Positions 47,772 to 56,585 of a stretch of DNA of 64,000 nucleotides are shown piece after piece. The notes under the pieces are model-generated. The model saw only the letters and a program-made list of their open reading frames with translations, was not told the DNA's origin and searched no databases. The stretch is from Gemmataceae bacterium (GTDB taxonomy: Bacteria; Planctomycetota; Planctomycetia; Gemmatales; Gemmataceae), in assembly GCA_022616435.1 (NCBI GenBank), contig JAKEET010000024.1, positions 1-64,000 of the forward strand, given 5' to 3'. Both the position numbers and the translations under genes were made by a program. Each line of letters opens with the position of its first letter. The stretch's first letter is position 1.

Positions 47772-49808
47772 ATGCCTCGATTCCGACCACGTTCACCGGC
47801 CGACTCCGCACCCCCGGCCGACCCTCGTCAACTCTTCGACGACGTGTTTCGGCCGGGTCATTTTCGCGTTGGTCCCGATCTCCATCTCGTCTGGCGATTC
47901 CGGGCGGAGGTCTCGCTTCCGTGGGAAATCTACCAGGGCCGGCTGCTCGGCGCCGCCCAGACCCGCGAACAACGCTCGTTCCTGGCGTGGGACGTCACGC
48001 AGCACACCAATCGCGGCTCCGCCGATAGGCCGCTGATCGCCCTCTTGTGGGACCCGACGCGCCAGGAGCTGCACGTCGTGCGGAGTCTGCTATGCCACGT
48101 GTGGGAAAGCTACGACGACGGCGGCAACGTCATCCAGAGCCGCGAGACCTGCAAGTGGATCATGGAGCTGGTCGGCACGCTGACGCCGGCCGAGCTCGCG
48201 GACGCGGAGGAGCTGCGCGACGAGGTGATTTGCCGCATCTGGCAAGCGGTCGTCGGGACCAGCCGGCTGCCGCTGACGTCGCTGGAAGCGCCGTTGCCGG
48301 CGTTCTCGCTGGGGCAGCTCGCGTATACATACCGCGGCGACGCTGCGGCCGGCGACGCTGCGGCCGGCGACGCGCCGGCCGACAACACGCCGGCACACGG
48401 GCCCATGCGCTCATGGCGGGACGTCATCGAGTGCATCGGCCTGCCGAATCTGGCCTGGCGCGAACGGGCCAGGTTGCTCGAGTCTGTCCTGAGAGCCGCT
48501 CCGAGGGATGAAATCGCCGACGTGGCGGCACGATGCCTTCGATTGGGGGTCAAGCTGCCCGCGTTGATGAGGACCATCTTCAACGAGGTCTCGCTGTCGC
48601 CGTGGACCGGCTTCGCGGACAACGCGTTGGCCTTCGTGCACGCGCTGGGCTGGAGCGGCATCGACGAGGTCGGGTTTCTCAGCTGGCTGATCCGCAAGCT
48701 CGTCCGGCATTTGACGGCGTACGATCTGGTCACGTTTCACCATCGCGGCGCCAACTATCCCGACGCCTTGCTGCTCGACACCGCGCTCAAGCGCTTGCTC
48801 GATTGGGCCAAGCGCGAGCCGCACTGGTTCCTGGAGGACCGCGAAGACCGGTCGGCGGTGCCGGCGCGGCGGGCCTTGCGCCAGGGGGCGCTGTTGCGGT
48901 GGCGCTACGAAGGCCACGCCGTTCCCGACGCGCCGACCTCGTCGGGCGAGAATGCCCGAGTGCTGCCCGAGCCGTTCCAGCGCGTCCCCGACGAACAAAT
49001 CGTCAACCCAGCGCGACGGGCGCGAATGCTGTTCGCCGGCGACCCCCTCGCGCGCCGCTTGCCGCCGGCCACCCAGGAGATCCTCCAGCGAGCGCTCGCC
49101 GACCTCCTGCAACTGGACGAAACCGCCGATCTCGGCACGGCGGTGTTTGTCGATCGGCCGTTCGGATTCGGCAAGGAGACGCTGGCGCCCGATCAGACTC
49201 CGCTCCTGGCTCATGAAACGTTCAGCCCGGCCATCGTCGAGCGCCGGCTCGACGAGCTGACGCGATTCGCCGCGGAGCTGCGCCTCGATCTCCCGCACGG
49301 CTGGCAAGCATGGCGTGACGAGGCAAAGTCGCGGCCGCGGAAGGATTGGCGTCGCCCCGGGTTGCCGATTGACCGGTGCGCATCCACCGGCCGACCCGTG
49401 GCCGCCCTGGCCGATGCACGGGCCGTGAGCGCGGACATCGAAGTGGTGGGCGCCTTGGAGGGCAGCATCCGCGCCATTCGAGAGCTGTTCGACTGGAGCA
49501 GCCTCAACGCGCGTTTTCCGCTGGCGAAGCTGTGGGCGTCGGACCGCCTGCAATGTGTTCGCCGCGGCAACGAGAAACACAGTTGTCTGGCGATCTGGGA
49601 AGCGGCGAGCTGGGACGCCTCGAACTTCGATCCGGAGAATCGGGATGCGCCGCGAATCTTGTTCGAGTCCGATCCGTCCCTGGGCTATCGCAGCCGCGGC
49701 GGGGTCGAGCTGCCGGTCGCCGGCCTGCGGATCTGGCAAGTGCTGGACGATGCCGGCCGGCGTCACGATTTGCGACAGGAACAGGTGGTGGCGCCGCCGC
49801 GCTGGTGA
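47772..49808 (+). CDS. Large planctomycete protein, unknown
   Basis: The protein has 678 residues from ATG 47772, 34 bp after the DUF4058 gene on the same strand. It is soluble, rich in Arg, Leu, Ala and Trp, without signal or membrane helices. Blocks include VWRFRAEVSLPWEIYQGRLLG, PLIALLWDPTRQELHVVRSL and, at the end, VELPVAGLRIWQVLDDAGRRHD. A short duplicated unit codes for GDAAAGDAAAGDAPAD (48349-48390). No domain recognised. I believe similar proteins occur in other Gemmata-type genomes, from memory only. Confidence 0.7.
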   Translation: MPRFRPRSPADSAPPADPRQLFDDVFRPGHFRVGPDLHLVWRFRAEVSLPWEIYQGRLLGAAQTREQRSFLAWDVTQHTNRGSADRPLIALLWDPTRQELHVVRSLLCHVWESYDDGGNVIQSRETCKWIMELVGTLTPAELADAEELRDEVICRIWQAVVGTSRLPLTSLEAPLPAFSLGQLAYTYRGDAAAGDAAAGDAPADNTPAHGPMRSWRDVIECIGLPNLAWRERARLLESVLRAAPRDEIADVAARCLRLGVKLPALMRTIFNEVSLSPWTGFADNALAFVHALGWSGIDEVGFLSWLIRKLVRHLTAYDLVTFHHRGANYPDALLLDTALKRLLDWAKREPHWFLEDREDRSAVPARRALRQGALLRWRYEGHAVPDAPTSSGENARVLPEPFQRVPDEQIVNPARRARMLFAGDPLARRLPPATQEILQRALADLLQLDETADLGTAVFVDRPFGFGKETLAPDQTPLLAHETFSPAIVERRLDELTRFAAELRLDLPHGWQAWRDEAKSRPRKDWRRPGLPIDRCASTGRPVAALADARAVSADIEVVGALEGSIRAIRELFDWSSLNARFPLAKLWASDRLQCVRRGNEKHSCLAIWEAASWDASNFDPENRDAPRILFESDPSLGYRSRGGVELPVAGLRIWQVLDDAGRRHDLRQEQVVAPPRW

Positions 49809-49824
49809 TGGTTACTCGTGATGG

Positions 49825-50313
49825 TTACTTGGCCTTCTCCGCCAGCCGTTCCCGCAGCCGGGCCAGCAAGATCGATTTGGATTGGGGCGGTTTGGGCGCG
49901 TCCGGCCTGGTGGACTTGGCCGGCGGCGCCGGGGGTATCGACGCGGACTGGCCGTTCGCCGGCGGCGCCTCGGCAGGCGCGGGTTGGGCCGCGGCCTCGG
50001 CGACGCTCGGCTCGGCCCAGGCGGCCGGAGCACTCGACCCCGTCGACAGCGGCGCGCCGAAAATCTGCTGCACTTCCGTCTCGGCCATCCGCTTGTTGAA
50101 CGCCATCGTCGCCATGTGCGAGTAGGGCACGATCATCACGCGGCCCTCGGCCGTGGAGCCGGCCATGCGGCCGCGCACGACGACGAAATCATGTTCCAAG
50201 CGAATGAGCTGCTGGACCACGACTTCGGCGCCGGTCACCAGGCCGAGCGCGAGCGAATCGTACAGTTCCGAGGGAACGCGACGGAGCATTTCGATCCAGC
50301 TCGAGCCTTGCAT
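49825..50313 (-). CDS. Small protein with Sm-like core and Pro/Ala-rich tail
   Basis: The protein has 162 residues from ATG 50313. The first ~75 residues (ELYDSLALGLVTGAEVVVQQLIRLEHDFVVVRGR ... RVMIVPYSHM) alternate strands in an Sm/Hfq-like way, with a final short strand. The rest is Pro/Ala-rich (PAPAEAPPANGQSASIPPAPP) and ends in a basic helix (ILLARLRERLAEKAK). The Sm-fold reading is inference. It is convergent with the large gene before it and divergent from the DoxX gene. Confidence 0.7.
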   Translation of the reverse strand: MQGSSWIEMLRRVPSELYDSLALGLVTGAEVVVQQLIRLEHDFVVVRGRMAGSTAEGRVMIVPYSHMATMAFNKRMAETEVQQIFGAPLSTGSSAPAAWAEPSVAEAAAQPAPAEAPPANGQSASIPPAPPAKSTRPDAPKPPQSKSILLARLRERLAEKAK

Positions 50314-50461
50314 GGTTGAGTCCTGAGAGTCGAACAACGTGCCCGTCCCTTGTTCAGTGGACGGGGTCCGCGCAAATCTAGCTCAAAATCGCAGCCGAGG
50401 CGGGCACTGGTCGCTAGAATCAAGGTACTTTCCCGCGCTTCGGCCCGTGCAGCCCAGGATC

Positions 50462-51805
50462 ATGAACCCCGTCGTCGTACCGCTGGTGTTGCTTGGCGTT
50501 GTCGTCCTGTGCGTCGCGGTCGCCGCGCGCGCGGCCAACAAGGGCGGCGAAACCGAGCTCAAGGCGTGGTCGCGGTTCTTCCTGGTCGGGCTGCGGCTGG
50601 TCATCGGCTGGCATTTCCTGGTGGAAGGGCTCGACAAGCTGCACTCGCCGAACTGGTCGAGCGAGGGCTACCTGCGCGAAGCGTCGGGCCCCCTGGCGCC
50701 GCAGTTCCGCGCCCTGGCCGGCGATCGTCTGGCGGACAAGCTGACGGTCCCCGCCGACGGTTCGTTTCCCGCTGAGCTGGCCCTCGAATGGAGCACCTAT
50801 CTGGCTGCGTTCAACGACTATTACGGGCTCGACGAGGAAGCGCGCGCCAAGGCCAGGGCGTTGTTCGATCAGGCCAAGTCACGAACGCTGACCTGGCTGA
50901 CGAACAAGCAGCCCGTGGTGGTCAGCGCCGCCCAGCCGCCGGACTACCGCGACGAGCTGACGATGGCCGAACGGTTGGAGCGGCAGCGGAAGCTCGAGGC
51001 CGCCGTCGCCGCGATCGAAGCCGACTTGCCGGCCTATGGCCAGGAGCTGTTCCCGAAGCACCAGAGCGCCAAGGCCGACCTGAATCGATGGCGCGGCGCC
51101 ATGAAGCGGGACCTGGACCAGCACTTCCTGGCCCTCAAGAAAGACTTGCGCGACGGCGTGCTCGTGCCGATGTTGCTGGAGACCGCGCCCGAGAAGCACC
51201 GCACTCGGCTGGCGCCGCCCAAGAAAGATCCCGACAAGAAGGAAACGGACAAGGACAAGAAGGAAGCGGACCGCGCCAAGAAGGAACGGGAATGGCTGTT
51301 CAATGTCCAGGGAGTGTACTTGCAGATTCTGCTGGAGCAGACCAGCAACAAGGAGCTGACGCTCGATCCGCTGGCCGAGAAGATCCTGGTGAGCGCGTTC
51401 CTCAAGCCGCCCGAACCGGGCGGCGACAACATGCTGCCGTTCACGCCGCGCCGGCCGATCAGCGCCTGGACCATGCTCGACTATGCCGATGCGATCGTCA
51501 AGTACGGCCTGGTGGCCGTGGGCGCCTGCTTGCTGGCCGGCTTCTTGACGCGGACGGCGTGCCTCGCCGGCGCTCTGTTTCTCTTGATGTTCTTCGTGGC
51601 GATGCCGCCGTTGCCGTGGTGGCCGGAAAGCCCGCGGGCCGAAGGGCATTACCTGTACATCAACAAGAACATCATCGAGATGTTCGCACTGCTGGCCCTG
51701 GCGACGTTGCGCACCGGCCGCTGGGTCGGCGTCGACGGCCTGCTGCGGTTTTTGCGGCCGGCGCGCTGGCGGACCGAACCGGCGTCTGGTAACGTGAACA
51801 CGTGA
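50462..51805 (+). CDS. DoxX-family membrane protein with large soluble insert
   Basis: The protein has 447 residues from ATG 50462. An N-terminal helix (VVPLVLLGVVVLCVAVAARA) precedes a DoxX first helix (FFLVGLRLVIGWHFLVEGLDKL). About 260 soluble residues follow, including a charged KKDPDKKETDKDKKEADRAKK segment. The remaining DoxX helices come last (YADAIVKYGLVAVGACLLAGF, CLAGALFLLMFFVAMPPLPWW, NIIEMFALLALATL). Most DoxX proteins are ~140-200 residues, so the insert between helix 1 and 2 is unusual but seen in planctomycetes. Role may be in redox or membrane stress, by family only. Confidence 0.8.
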   Translation: MNPVVVPLVLLGVVVLCVAVAARAANKGGETELKAWSRFFLVGLRLVIGWHFLVEGLDKLHSPNWSSEGYLREASGPLAPQFRALAGDRLADKLTVPADGSFPAELALEWSTYLAAFNDYYGLDEEARAKARALFDQAKSRTLTWLTNKQPVVVSAAQPPDYRDELTMAERLERQRKLEAAVAAIEADLPAYGQELFPKHQSAKADLNRWRGAMKRDLDQHFLALKKDLRDGVLVPMLLETAPEKHRTRLAPPKKDPDKKETDKDKKEADRAKKEREWLFNVQGVYLQILLEQTSNKELTLDPLAEKILVSAFLKPPEPGGDNMLPFTPRRPISAWTMLDYADAIVKYGLVAVGACLLAGFLTRTACLAGALFLLMFFVAMPPLPWWPESPRAEGHYLYINKNIIEMFALLALATLRTGRWVGVDGLLRFLRPARWRTEPASGNVNT

Positions 51806-51820
51806 GCCCGGTTTCGTTCT

Positions 51821-51873
51821 TGTCGCCTTTTCGCTCCGCGAGAGGTCGCACTTTCGCGGAGCGAAAGGCGACA
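51821..51873. repeat. Hairpin repeat after the DoxX gene
   Basis: tgtcgccttttcgctccgcg at 51821-51840 pairs with ttcgcggagcgaaaggcgac at 51853-51872, except for one extra T in the left arm. The stem follows the DoxX stop by 15 bp and precedes the Gfo/Idh gene. It may terminate transcription. The motif cgctccgcgaga resembles common planctomycete hairpin repeats. Confidence 0.55.
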
Positions 51874-51939
51874 AGGTGAGACACTACCTCGGATTGGTTT
51901 CGGATTTCAAGATTCAGCTTTGGCGCTTGAGGAGCGATC

Positions 51940-53547
51940 ATGGCACTCGACCTTACCCCCGAGCAAAAAGAAGTCGGCAAGCAAAACTTCCACCGCGTGG
52001 TGGGCAAGCTCGGCAAGGAAGGCGTGCCGGACGGCATGTCGCGGCGGCAGTTCATGCGCGGCCTGATCGCCGCCGGCGTCGCCGCTCCCGTCACCGCCGC
52101 CGCCTACTACGGCTACCAGAACAACTTCCGGGAACGGCCGGTGAAGGCCGGGCTCATCGGCTCGGGCGACGAAGGCGGCGTGCTGGTCGGCGAGCACAAT
52201 CCGGCCTACGTCGAGTTCATCGCCTACAGCGACATCCGCCCCAGCAATCAAGCCCGCATCTTCCTCGACGAACGCGACCGCAATCCCAACAGCCCCCGGC
52301 GCGGCTTCAACTTCCATTACGGCAACGACGCCCATCGCAAGATCCGGCTGTACGACGACTACCGGCAACTCCTCGCGAATCCCGAGATCGAAATGGTCGT
52401 GATCGCGTTGCCCTTGCACCTGCACGCCGCGGCCACGATCGCGGCCCTGGAGGCCGGCAAGCACGTGCTCTGCGAAAAGCTCATGGCCTGGAACATCCGC
52501 CAGTGCAAGGACATGATCCGGGCCGCGGAACGGGCCAATCGGCTGCTGTCCATCGGGCATCAGCGCCACTACAGCATGCTGTACGCGCAGGCCAACGAAG
52601 TCGTGAGTTCGGGCGTGCTGGGCGAGGTGCAGCACATCCGCGCGCTGTGGCATCGCAATAATGCGGTGGAGATCGAAGACGCCAGCGGCCAGGTGCGGTA
52701 TCGCGACAGCTGGAACCCCGCCATCAAACCGGAAGACCGCGACGCGCTGGCGGGCCGCATTCGCACCCTGGGCTACCGCAGCATGGAAGAGCTGGTGCGG
52801 TGGCGGCTCTACAAGCGCACCGGCGGCGGCCTCATGGCCGAGCTCGGCAGCCATCAGCTCGACGCCTGCAGCATCTTCCTCGGCAAGCAACGGCCCATCG
52901 CCGTCACCGCCGTCGGCGGCAAGCATTTTTACCCGGATAACCGCGAAGTCGAGGACCACGTCTACTGCATCTACGAGTTCCCGGGCAACAATTACGACCG
53001 CAGCCGGGGGCCGGACGCGACCAACAACGACATCGTCATCGTCACCTACTCGTCGATCAACACGAACAACTTCGAGCGCTACGGCGAGTGCATCATGGGC
53101 TCGAAGGGGACGCTGGTCGTCGAAGAGGAGCAGAGCGCGATGCTGTACGGCCCGGCCGCGGCCCAGCGCGGCACCGCCATGACGGTGACGACGGCCGGCG
53201 GCCGACCGGCGCTCGATGCTTCCGATTCCACCGGCCCGGCGGCGCGCCGCGACGCCGATGCGGGCCAGTCGGCCCTGGGCGTCGCCGCGCCGAGCCGCGG
53301 CTATCGCGAGGAAATGGAGCACCTGGCCTACTGCATCCGCAACCGCGACCAGGGCATGGCCAGCGATCGCGAACGGCTGCAACCGCGCTGCGGCGGCCGC
53401 CAGGCGATGGCCGACGCCATTGTCGCCCTGACCGCCAACGCCGCGATGAACGACCCGCACAACAAACGCATCGTGTTCCAGAACGACTGGTTCGATCCGA
53501 CCAAGGAAGCCGTGCCGCCCGTCAACCTGCAGGTCGAGACGGTGTAA
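51940..53547 (+). CDS. Exported Gfo/Idh/MocA-family oxidoreductase
   Basis: The 535-residue protein has an N-terminal Tat signal (SRRQFMRGLIAAGVAAPVTAAAYYGY) preceded by a 32-residue charged leader. NAD-binding region: VKAGLIGSGDEGGVLVG. The usual EKP catalytic motif reads CEKLMAWNIRQCKDM, with Leu in place of Pro. Later blocks are SIGHQRHYSMLYAQ, GGLMAELGSHQLDACSIF and a C-terminal GYREEMEHLAYCIRNRD. These exported enzymes act on sugars or cyclitols with bound NAD(P). The gene stands 111 bp before the DUF1501 gene on the same strand, a combination common in planctomycetes. Confidence 0.88.
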   Translation: MALDLTPEQKEVGKQNFHRVVGKLGKEGVPDGMSRRQFMRGLIAAGVAAPVTAAAYYGYQNNFRERPVKAGLIGSGDEGGVLVGEHNPAYVEFIAYSDIRPSNQARIFLDERDRNPNSPRRGFNFHYGNDAHRKIRLYDDYRQLLANPEIEMVVIALPLHLHAAATIAALEAGKHVLCEKLMAWNIRQCKDMIRAAERANRLLSIGHQRHYSMLYAQANEVVSSGVLGEVQHIRALWHRNNAVEIEDASGQVRYRDSWNPAIKPEDRDALAGRIRTLGYRSMEELVRWRLYKRTGGGLMAELGSHQLDACSIFLGKQRPIAVTAVGGKHFYPDNREVEDHVYCIYEFPGNNYDRSRGPDATNNDIVIVTYSSINTNNFERYGECIMGSKGTLVVEEEQSAMLYGPAAAQRGTAMTVTTAGGRPALDASDSTGPAARRDADAGQSALGVAAPSRGYREEMEHLAYCIRNRDQGMASDRERLQPRCGGRQAMADAIVALTANAAMNDPHNKRIVFQNDWFDPTKEAVPPVNLQVETV

Positions 53548-53658
53548 TAGGTCGTTGCGTGAACAAACGGGCGGTTTTCGGCATACCAGACGGTCGGATA
53601 GTGTTACCGTTAAACAAACGGCGGTCATGCGGGGTGTCGGGTCGGCACGGGGGGGATC

Positions 53659-55023
53659 GTGAACGACGTTTCGTGTCCGGGACCGCGGTTGTCGCGGCGG
53701 CGCATGCTGCAGGTGGGCGGCATCGGCGCATTCGGCCTCACCTTGCCGGGGATGCTTCGCGCCCAGCAGCACGCCGCCCAGTCGGACCTGCAAGCGACGG
53801 CCGACGCCTGCATTCTCATCTTCTTGAACGGCGGGCCAAGCCACCTGGACATGTGGGACATGAAGCCGGCGGCCCCGGCGGAGATTCGCGGCGAGTTTCG
53901 GCCGATCGCGACCTCGGCGCCCGGCATCCAGATGTCCGAACATCTCCCCCGGCTGGCCCGGCAAGTCCACCGTTGCACCATCGTCCGCTCCGTCCATCAC
54001 AGCGTGAACAATGCCCACGCCGCCGGGGTATACACCGCCCTCACCGGCCACGACCGCGGCGACGCCAACATCGCCATCGGCGCCGCGCCGCACGACTACC
54101 CGGCCATCGGCGCCGTGGCCGGCCTGGTTCGCCCGGTCGCCAGCGGCACCGTGCCATACGTTGCCCTGCCCTACATCACCAAGGAAGGCGCCGGCGGCCC
54201 GCCGCAACCCGGTTTTTTCGGCGGCTGGCTCGGCCGCAATCACGATCCGCTGTTCGTGCTCCGCGATCCCAATCGGCCCGAGTTTGCCATGCCCGAGCTG
54301 AGCCTGGGCGGCGACGTGACCGCCCAGCGGCTCGGCCAGCGCCGCTCGCTCGCCGCGTCGTTGAGCCCCGCGCCGCGCACACGGCCCTTGCAAGACCTGG
54401 ACGCGTTCCAGGCGCGGGCCTTCGATCTCCTGACCTCGACCGCTACCCAGCAGGCCTTCCAGATCGACCGCGAACCCGACCGGCTCCGCGACAGCTACGG
54501 CCGCAACATCTATGGCCAGAGCACGCTGCTGGCCCGGCGCCTGATCGAGGCCGGCACGCGGGCCGTGTGCCTGTCGTGGGCGCCCGATGCCAACGCCACC
54601 TGGGACACGCACGGCAACAACTTCACCAAGCTGAAGAACGAGCTGTTGCCGCAGCTCGACCGCGCCGTGGCAAGCCTGCTCGGCGACCTGGCGGCGCGCG
54701 GCATGCTCGAACGCACCGTCGTGGCCGTCATGGGCGAGTTCGGCCGCACGCCGAAGATCAACGGCAACGGCGCCGGCCGCGACCACTGGAACTTCTGCTA
54801 CAGCCTGCTCCTGGCCGGCGGCGGCGTCAAAGGCGGCTACCTCCACGGCGCCAGCGACCGCATCGGCGCCTTCCCCAGCCTGAACCCGGTCTTGCCGGCC
54901 GACATCGTCGCCACCATCTATCGTTGCCTCGGCATCCCCGCGGACCTGGAGCTGCGCGATCGGCTCAACCGGCCCTACACGCTGGTGCCGTGGGGGAACG
55001 TGGTGGGGGAGATGCTGGCGTAG
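53659..55023 (+). CDS. DUF1501 protein, Tat signal
   Basis: The protein has 454 residues from GTG 53659, right after a GGGGGGA site. The Tat signal is LSRRRMLQVGGIGAFGLTLPG. DUF1501 blocks are CILIFLNGGPSHLDMWDMKP, HSVNNAHAAGVYTALTGHDRG split in two, WAPDANATWDTHGNN, VVAVMGEFGRTPKIN and GRDHWNFCYSLLLAGGG. The EFGRTPK and GRDHW motifs carry the putative metal/nucleophile residues of the fold. Unlike 16397-17818, no PSD1 gene is adjacent. The neighbour is the Gfo/Idh oxidoreductase. Confidence 0.9.
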   Translation: MNDVSCPGPRLSRRRMLQVGGIGAFGLTLPGMLRAQQHAAQSDLQATADACILIFLNGGPSHLDMWDMKPAAPAEIRGEFRPIATSAPGIQMSEHLPRLARQVHRCTIVRSVHHSVNNAHAAGVYTALTGHDRGDANIAIGAAPHDYPAIGAVAGLVRPVASGTVPYVALPYITKEGAGGPPQPGFFGGWLGRNHDPLFVLRDPNRPEFAMPELSLGGDVTAQRLGQRRSLAASLSPAPRTRPLQDLDAFQARAFDLLTSTATQQAFQIDREPDRLRDSYGRNIYGQSTLLARRLIEAGTRAVCLSWAPDANATWDTHGNNFTKLKNELLPQLDRAVASLLGDLAARGMLERTVVAVMGEFGRTPKINGNGAGRDHWNFCYSLLLAGGGVKGGYLHGASDRIGAFPSLNPVLPADIVATIYRCLGIPADLELRDRLNRPYTLVPWGNVVGEMLA

Positions 55024-55103
55024 GCTTTCGATCGCGAGAGTCAGCAACTTCTGGTCTGCTATGATGCAATGTTGTATCGTCCGCGCCTTGTCCGGAGCCT
55101 GAC

Positions 55104-55490
55104 ATGACTCACGTGAGCCTTGATCCCCAGGACGAAGTGGTGAAACAGTTCGTGCTCGGGCTGGCGGTCGATCCAAGCGGCTCGATCCTGGAGTTAAATG
55201 GACGGCCGGTGGCATGCATCGTCCCGCCTCCGAAAGCGATGAAATGCATCGGCGAGCCTGAATGGACCGATGCGAAGAACGCTCGACGTGTCGAACTGAT
55301 CAAGAAGAAACATGCCGATGGGCTATCGCCCGCTGAGCACGTGGAGCTCGCTAGGCTTCAGGATGAAATGCTTCGCTTCCGCCAGAAAGTGGCGCCGCTG
55401 CCGTTGGAGGACGCGCGTCGGCTCCATCAGGAATTGCTCGCGCTGGCTGCTGCTCAGACTTCGCCGAAATCCCTGATCTTCAGCGGCTGA
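55104..55490 (+). CDS. Small protein with antitoxin-like N-terminus
   Basis: The 128-residue protein begins VSLDPQDEVVKQFVLGLAVDPSGSILELNGRPVACI, which has the short strand-helix-strand feel of Phd/AbrB-like N-termini (ELNGRPVA). A helical, charged C-terminal half follows (ARRVELIKKKHADG, PAEHVELARLQDEMLRFRQK). I recall similar lone genes in planctomycetes. No toxin gene is adjacent. The following 283-bp gap shows nothing recognisable. Confidence 0.65.
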   Translation: MTHVSLDPQDEVVKQFVLGLAVDPSGSILELNGRPVACIVPPPKAMKCIGEPEWTDAKNARRVELIKKKHADGLSPAEHVELARLQDEMLRFRQKVAPLPLEDARRLHQELLALAAAQTSPKSLIFSG

Positions 55491-55773
55491 GACCGCCCCG
55501 CGGAAACACGCGCCCACAGGGTGACGACATCGTGGCATGCCCGCGGCAAGCGGGGCGAGCTTCCGGACATCTACTGACGTGTCGCAATCCATCACGCTCT
55601 CGATAAGCCGGCATTCCCGGCCAAGCGGATGGCCCGGACAATCGCTACATCCCTCCCACCCTCCGCACTTTCCAGTCGCATCGGCGCCCTGCCCTCCGGC
55701 CCATTTGCCTCGGCATTTACAATGAAGTCGGCAAGAATGCCGCGACGATGCGTTTGGTTAGCGGAGGCCCACC

Positions 55774-56541
55774 ATGTTGCGAAAAGCCGTCGCTGGTTGC
55801 ATCTGTCTAGTGCTGGCTGCCTGGCTCGGCGGTCTGAGCCCGGCGCCCGCCCAGCCGCCCGCCAACCTCAAAGAACTTTCGCAAGCCCTCAAGCCGCTCC
55901 TGGCCGACGCGCTGCCGACCGTCCTTTATGAAAAGCACGACAATTGGGGCCGCAAGACCATGGTCGCCCACGCGATTCACTGGCGCGGACTGCGGCCGGA
56001 GATCAAGAAGACGCCGCGGAACGACGGCACCTGGAAGTGGATCAAGATCTCGGTTCGCAATCCGAAGCAGACGGTCGATATCCGCATGTACGGGCTGAAG
56101 CGCGTCAATGACGAGAAGCAGACCTTCAAGACCGACCTGGCGTTCCTGTGCGGCGTCGAGTACGACCAGCAAGTCTGGGAACGCGGCATTCGCCTGTGGT
56201 CGGCCGGCATCCGCGCCCGGCTGCGCGTCAAGGCCCACCTCGACTGCGAGAACACCATCCGCGTCGAGACGAAGGAGAACGCGTTCCTGCCCGACATCGT
56301 TTTCCGGCTGCGAGTCACCAAGGCCAAGGTCAGCTACGACGACCTGGTGGTCGAGCACATCGCCGGCATCGGCGGCACCGCGGCCAAGGTCATCGGCGAA
56401 ACCTTCCACGACGCCATGAACCAGTGGCGGCCGTCGATCGAGCGCAAGCTGCTCGAACGGGCCAGCGCCGCCATCGTCAAGGCCGCCGACACCAAGGAAG
56501 TGCGCATCGGCCTGAGCAGTCTGTTTAAGGAATCGAAGTGA
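55774..56541 (+). CDS. Secreted protein, unknown
   Basis: The 255-residue protein has a signal peptide (AVAGCICLVLAAWLGGLSPAPAQ). The mature protein is mostly beta with a helical end: LYEKHDNWGRKTMVAHAIHWRG, WKWIKISVRNPKQTVDIRMYG cut in strands, and a C-terminal AMNQWRPSIERKLLERASAAI. It looks like an envelope-type lipid/ligand-binding barrel but no family is recognised. ATG 55774 has GGAGG about six bases upstream. A short inverted repeat follows its stop. Confidence 0.75.
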   Translation: MLRKAVAGCICLVLAAWLGGLSPAPAQPPANLKELSQALKPLLADALPTVLYEKHDNWGRKTMVAHAIHWRGLRPEIKKTPRNDGTWKWIKISVRNPKQTVDIRMYGLKRVNDEKQTFKTDLAFLCGVEYDQQVWERGIRLWSAGIRARLRVKAHLDCENTIRVETKENAFLPDIVFRLRVTKAKVSYDDLVVEHIAGIGGTAAKVIGETFHDAMNQWRPSIERKLLERASAAIVKAADTKEVRIGLSSLFKESK

Positions 56542-56543
56542 CC

Positions 56544-56576
56544 AGACTTCCGAAGTCTCCAAGACTTCGGAAGTCT
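56544..56576. repeat. AGACTTCCGAAGTCT inverted repeat
   Basis: Arms agacttccgaagtct (56544-56558) and agacttcggaagtct (56562-56576) flank a 3-nt loop, just after the stop of the secreted protein and before the FAD monooxygenase start. Each arm is itself nearly palindromic. Related sequence (actccggaagtcgg) lies near 38233. It may act as a terminator. Confidence 0.55.
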
Positions 56577-56585
56577 TGCAACCTC

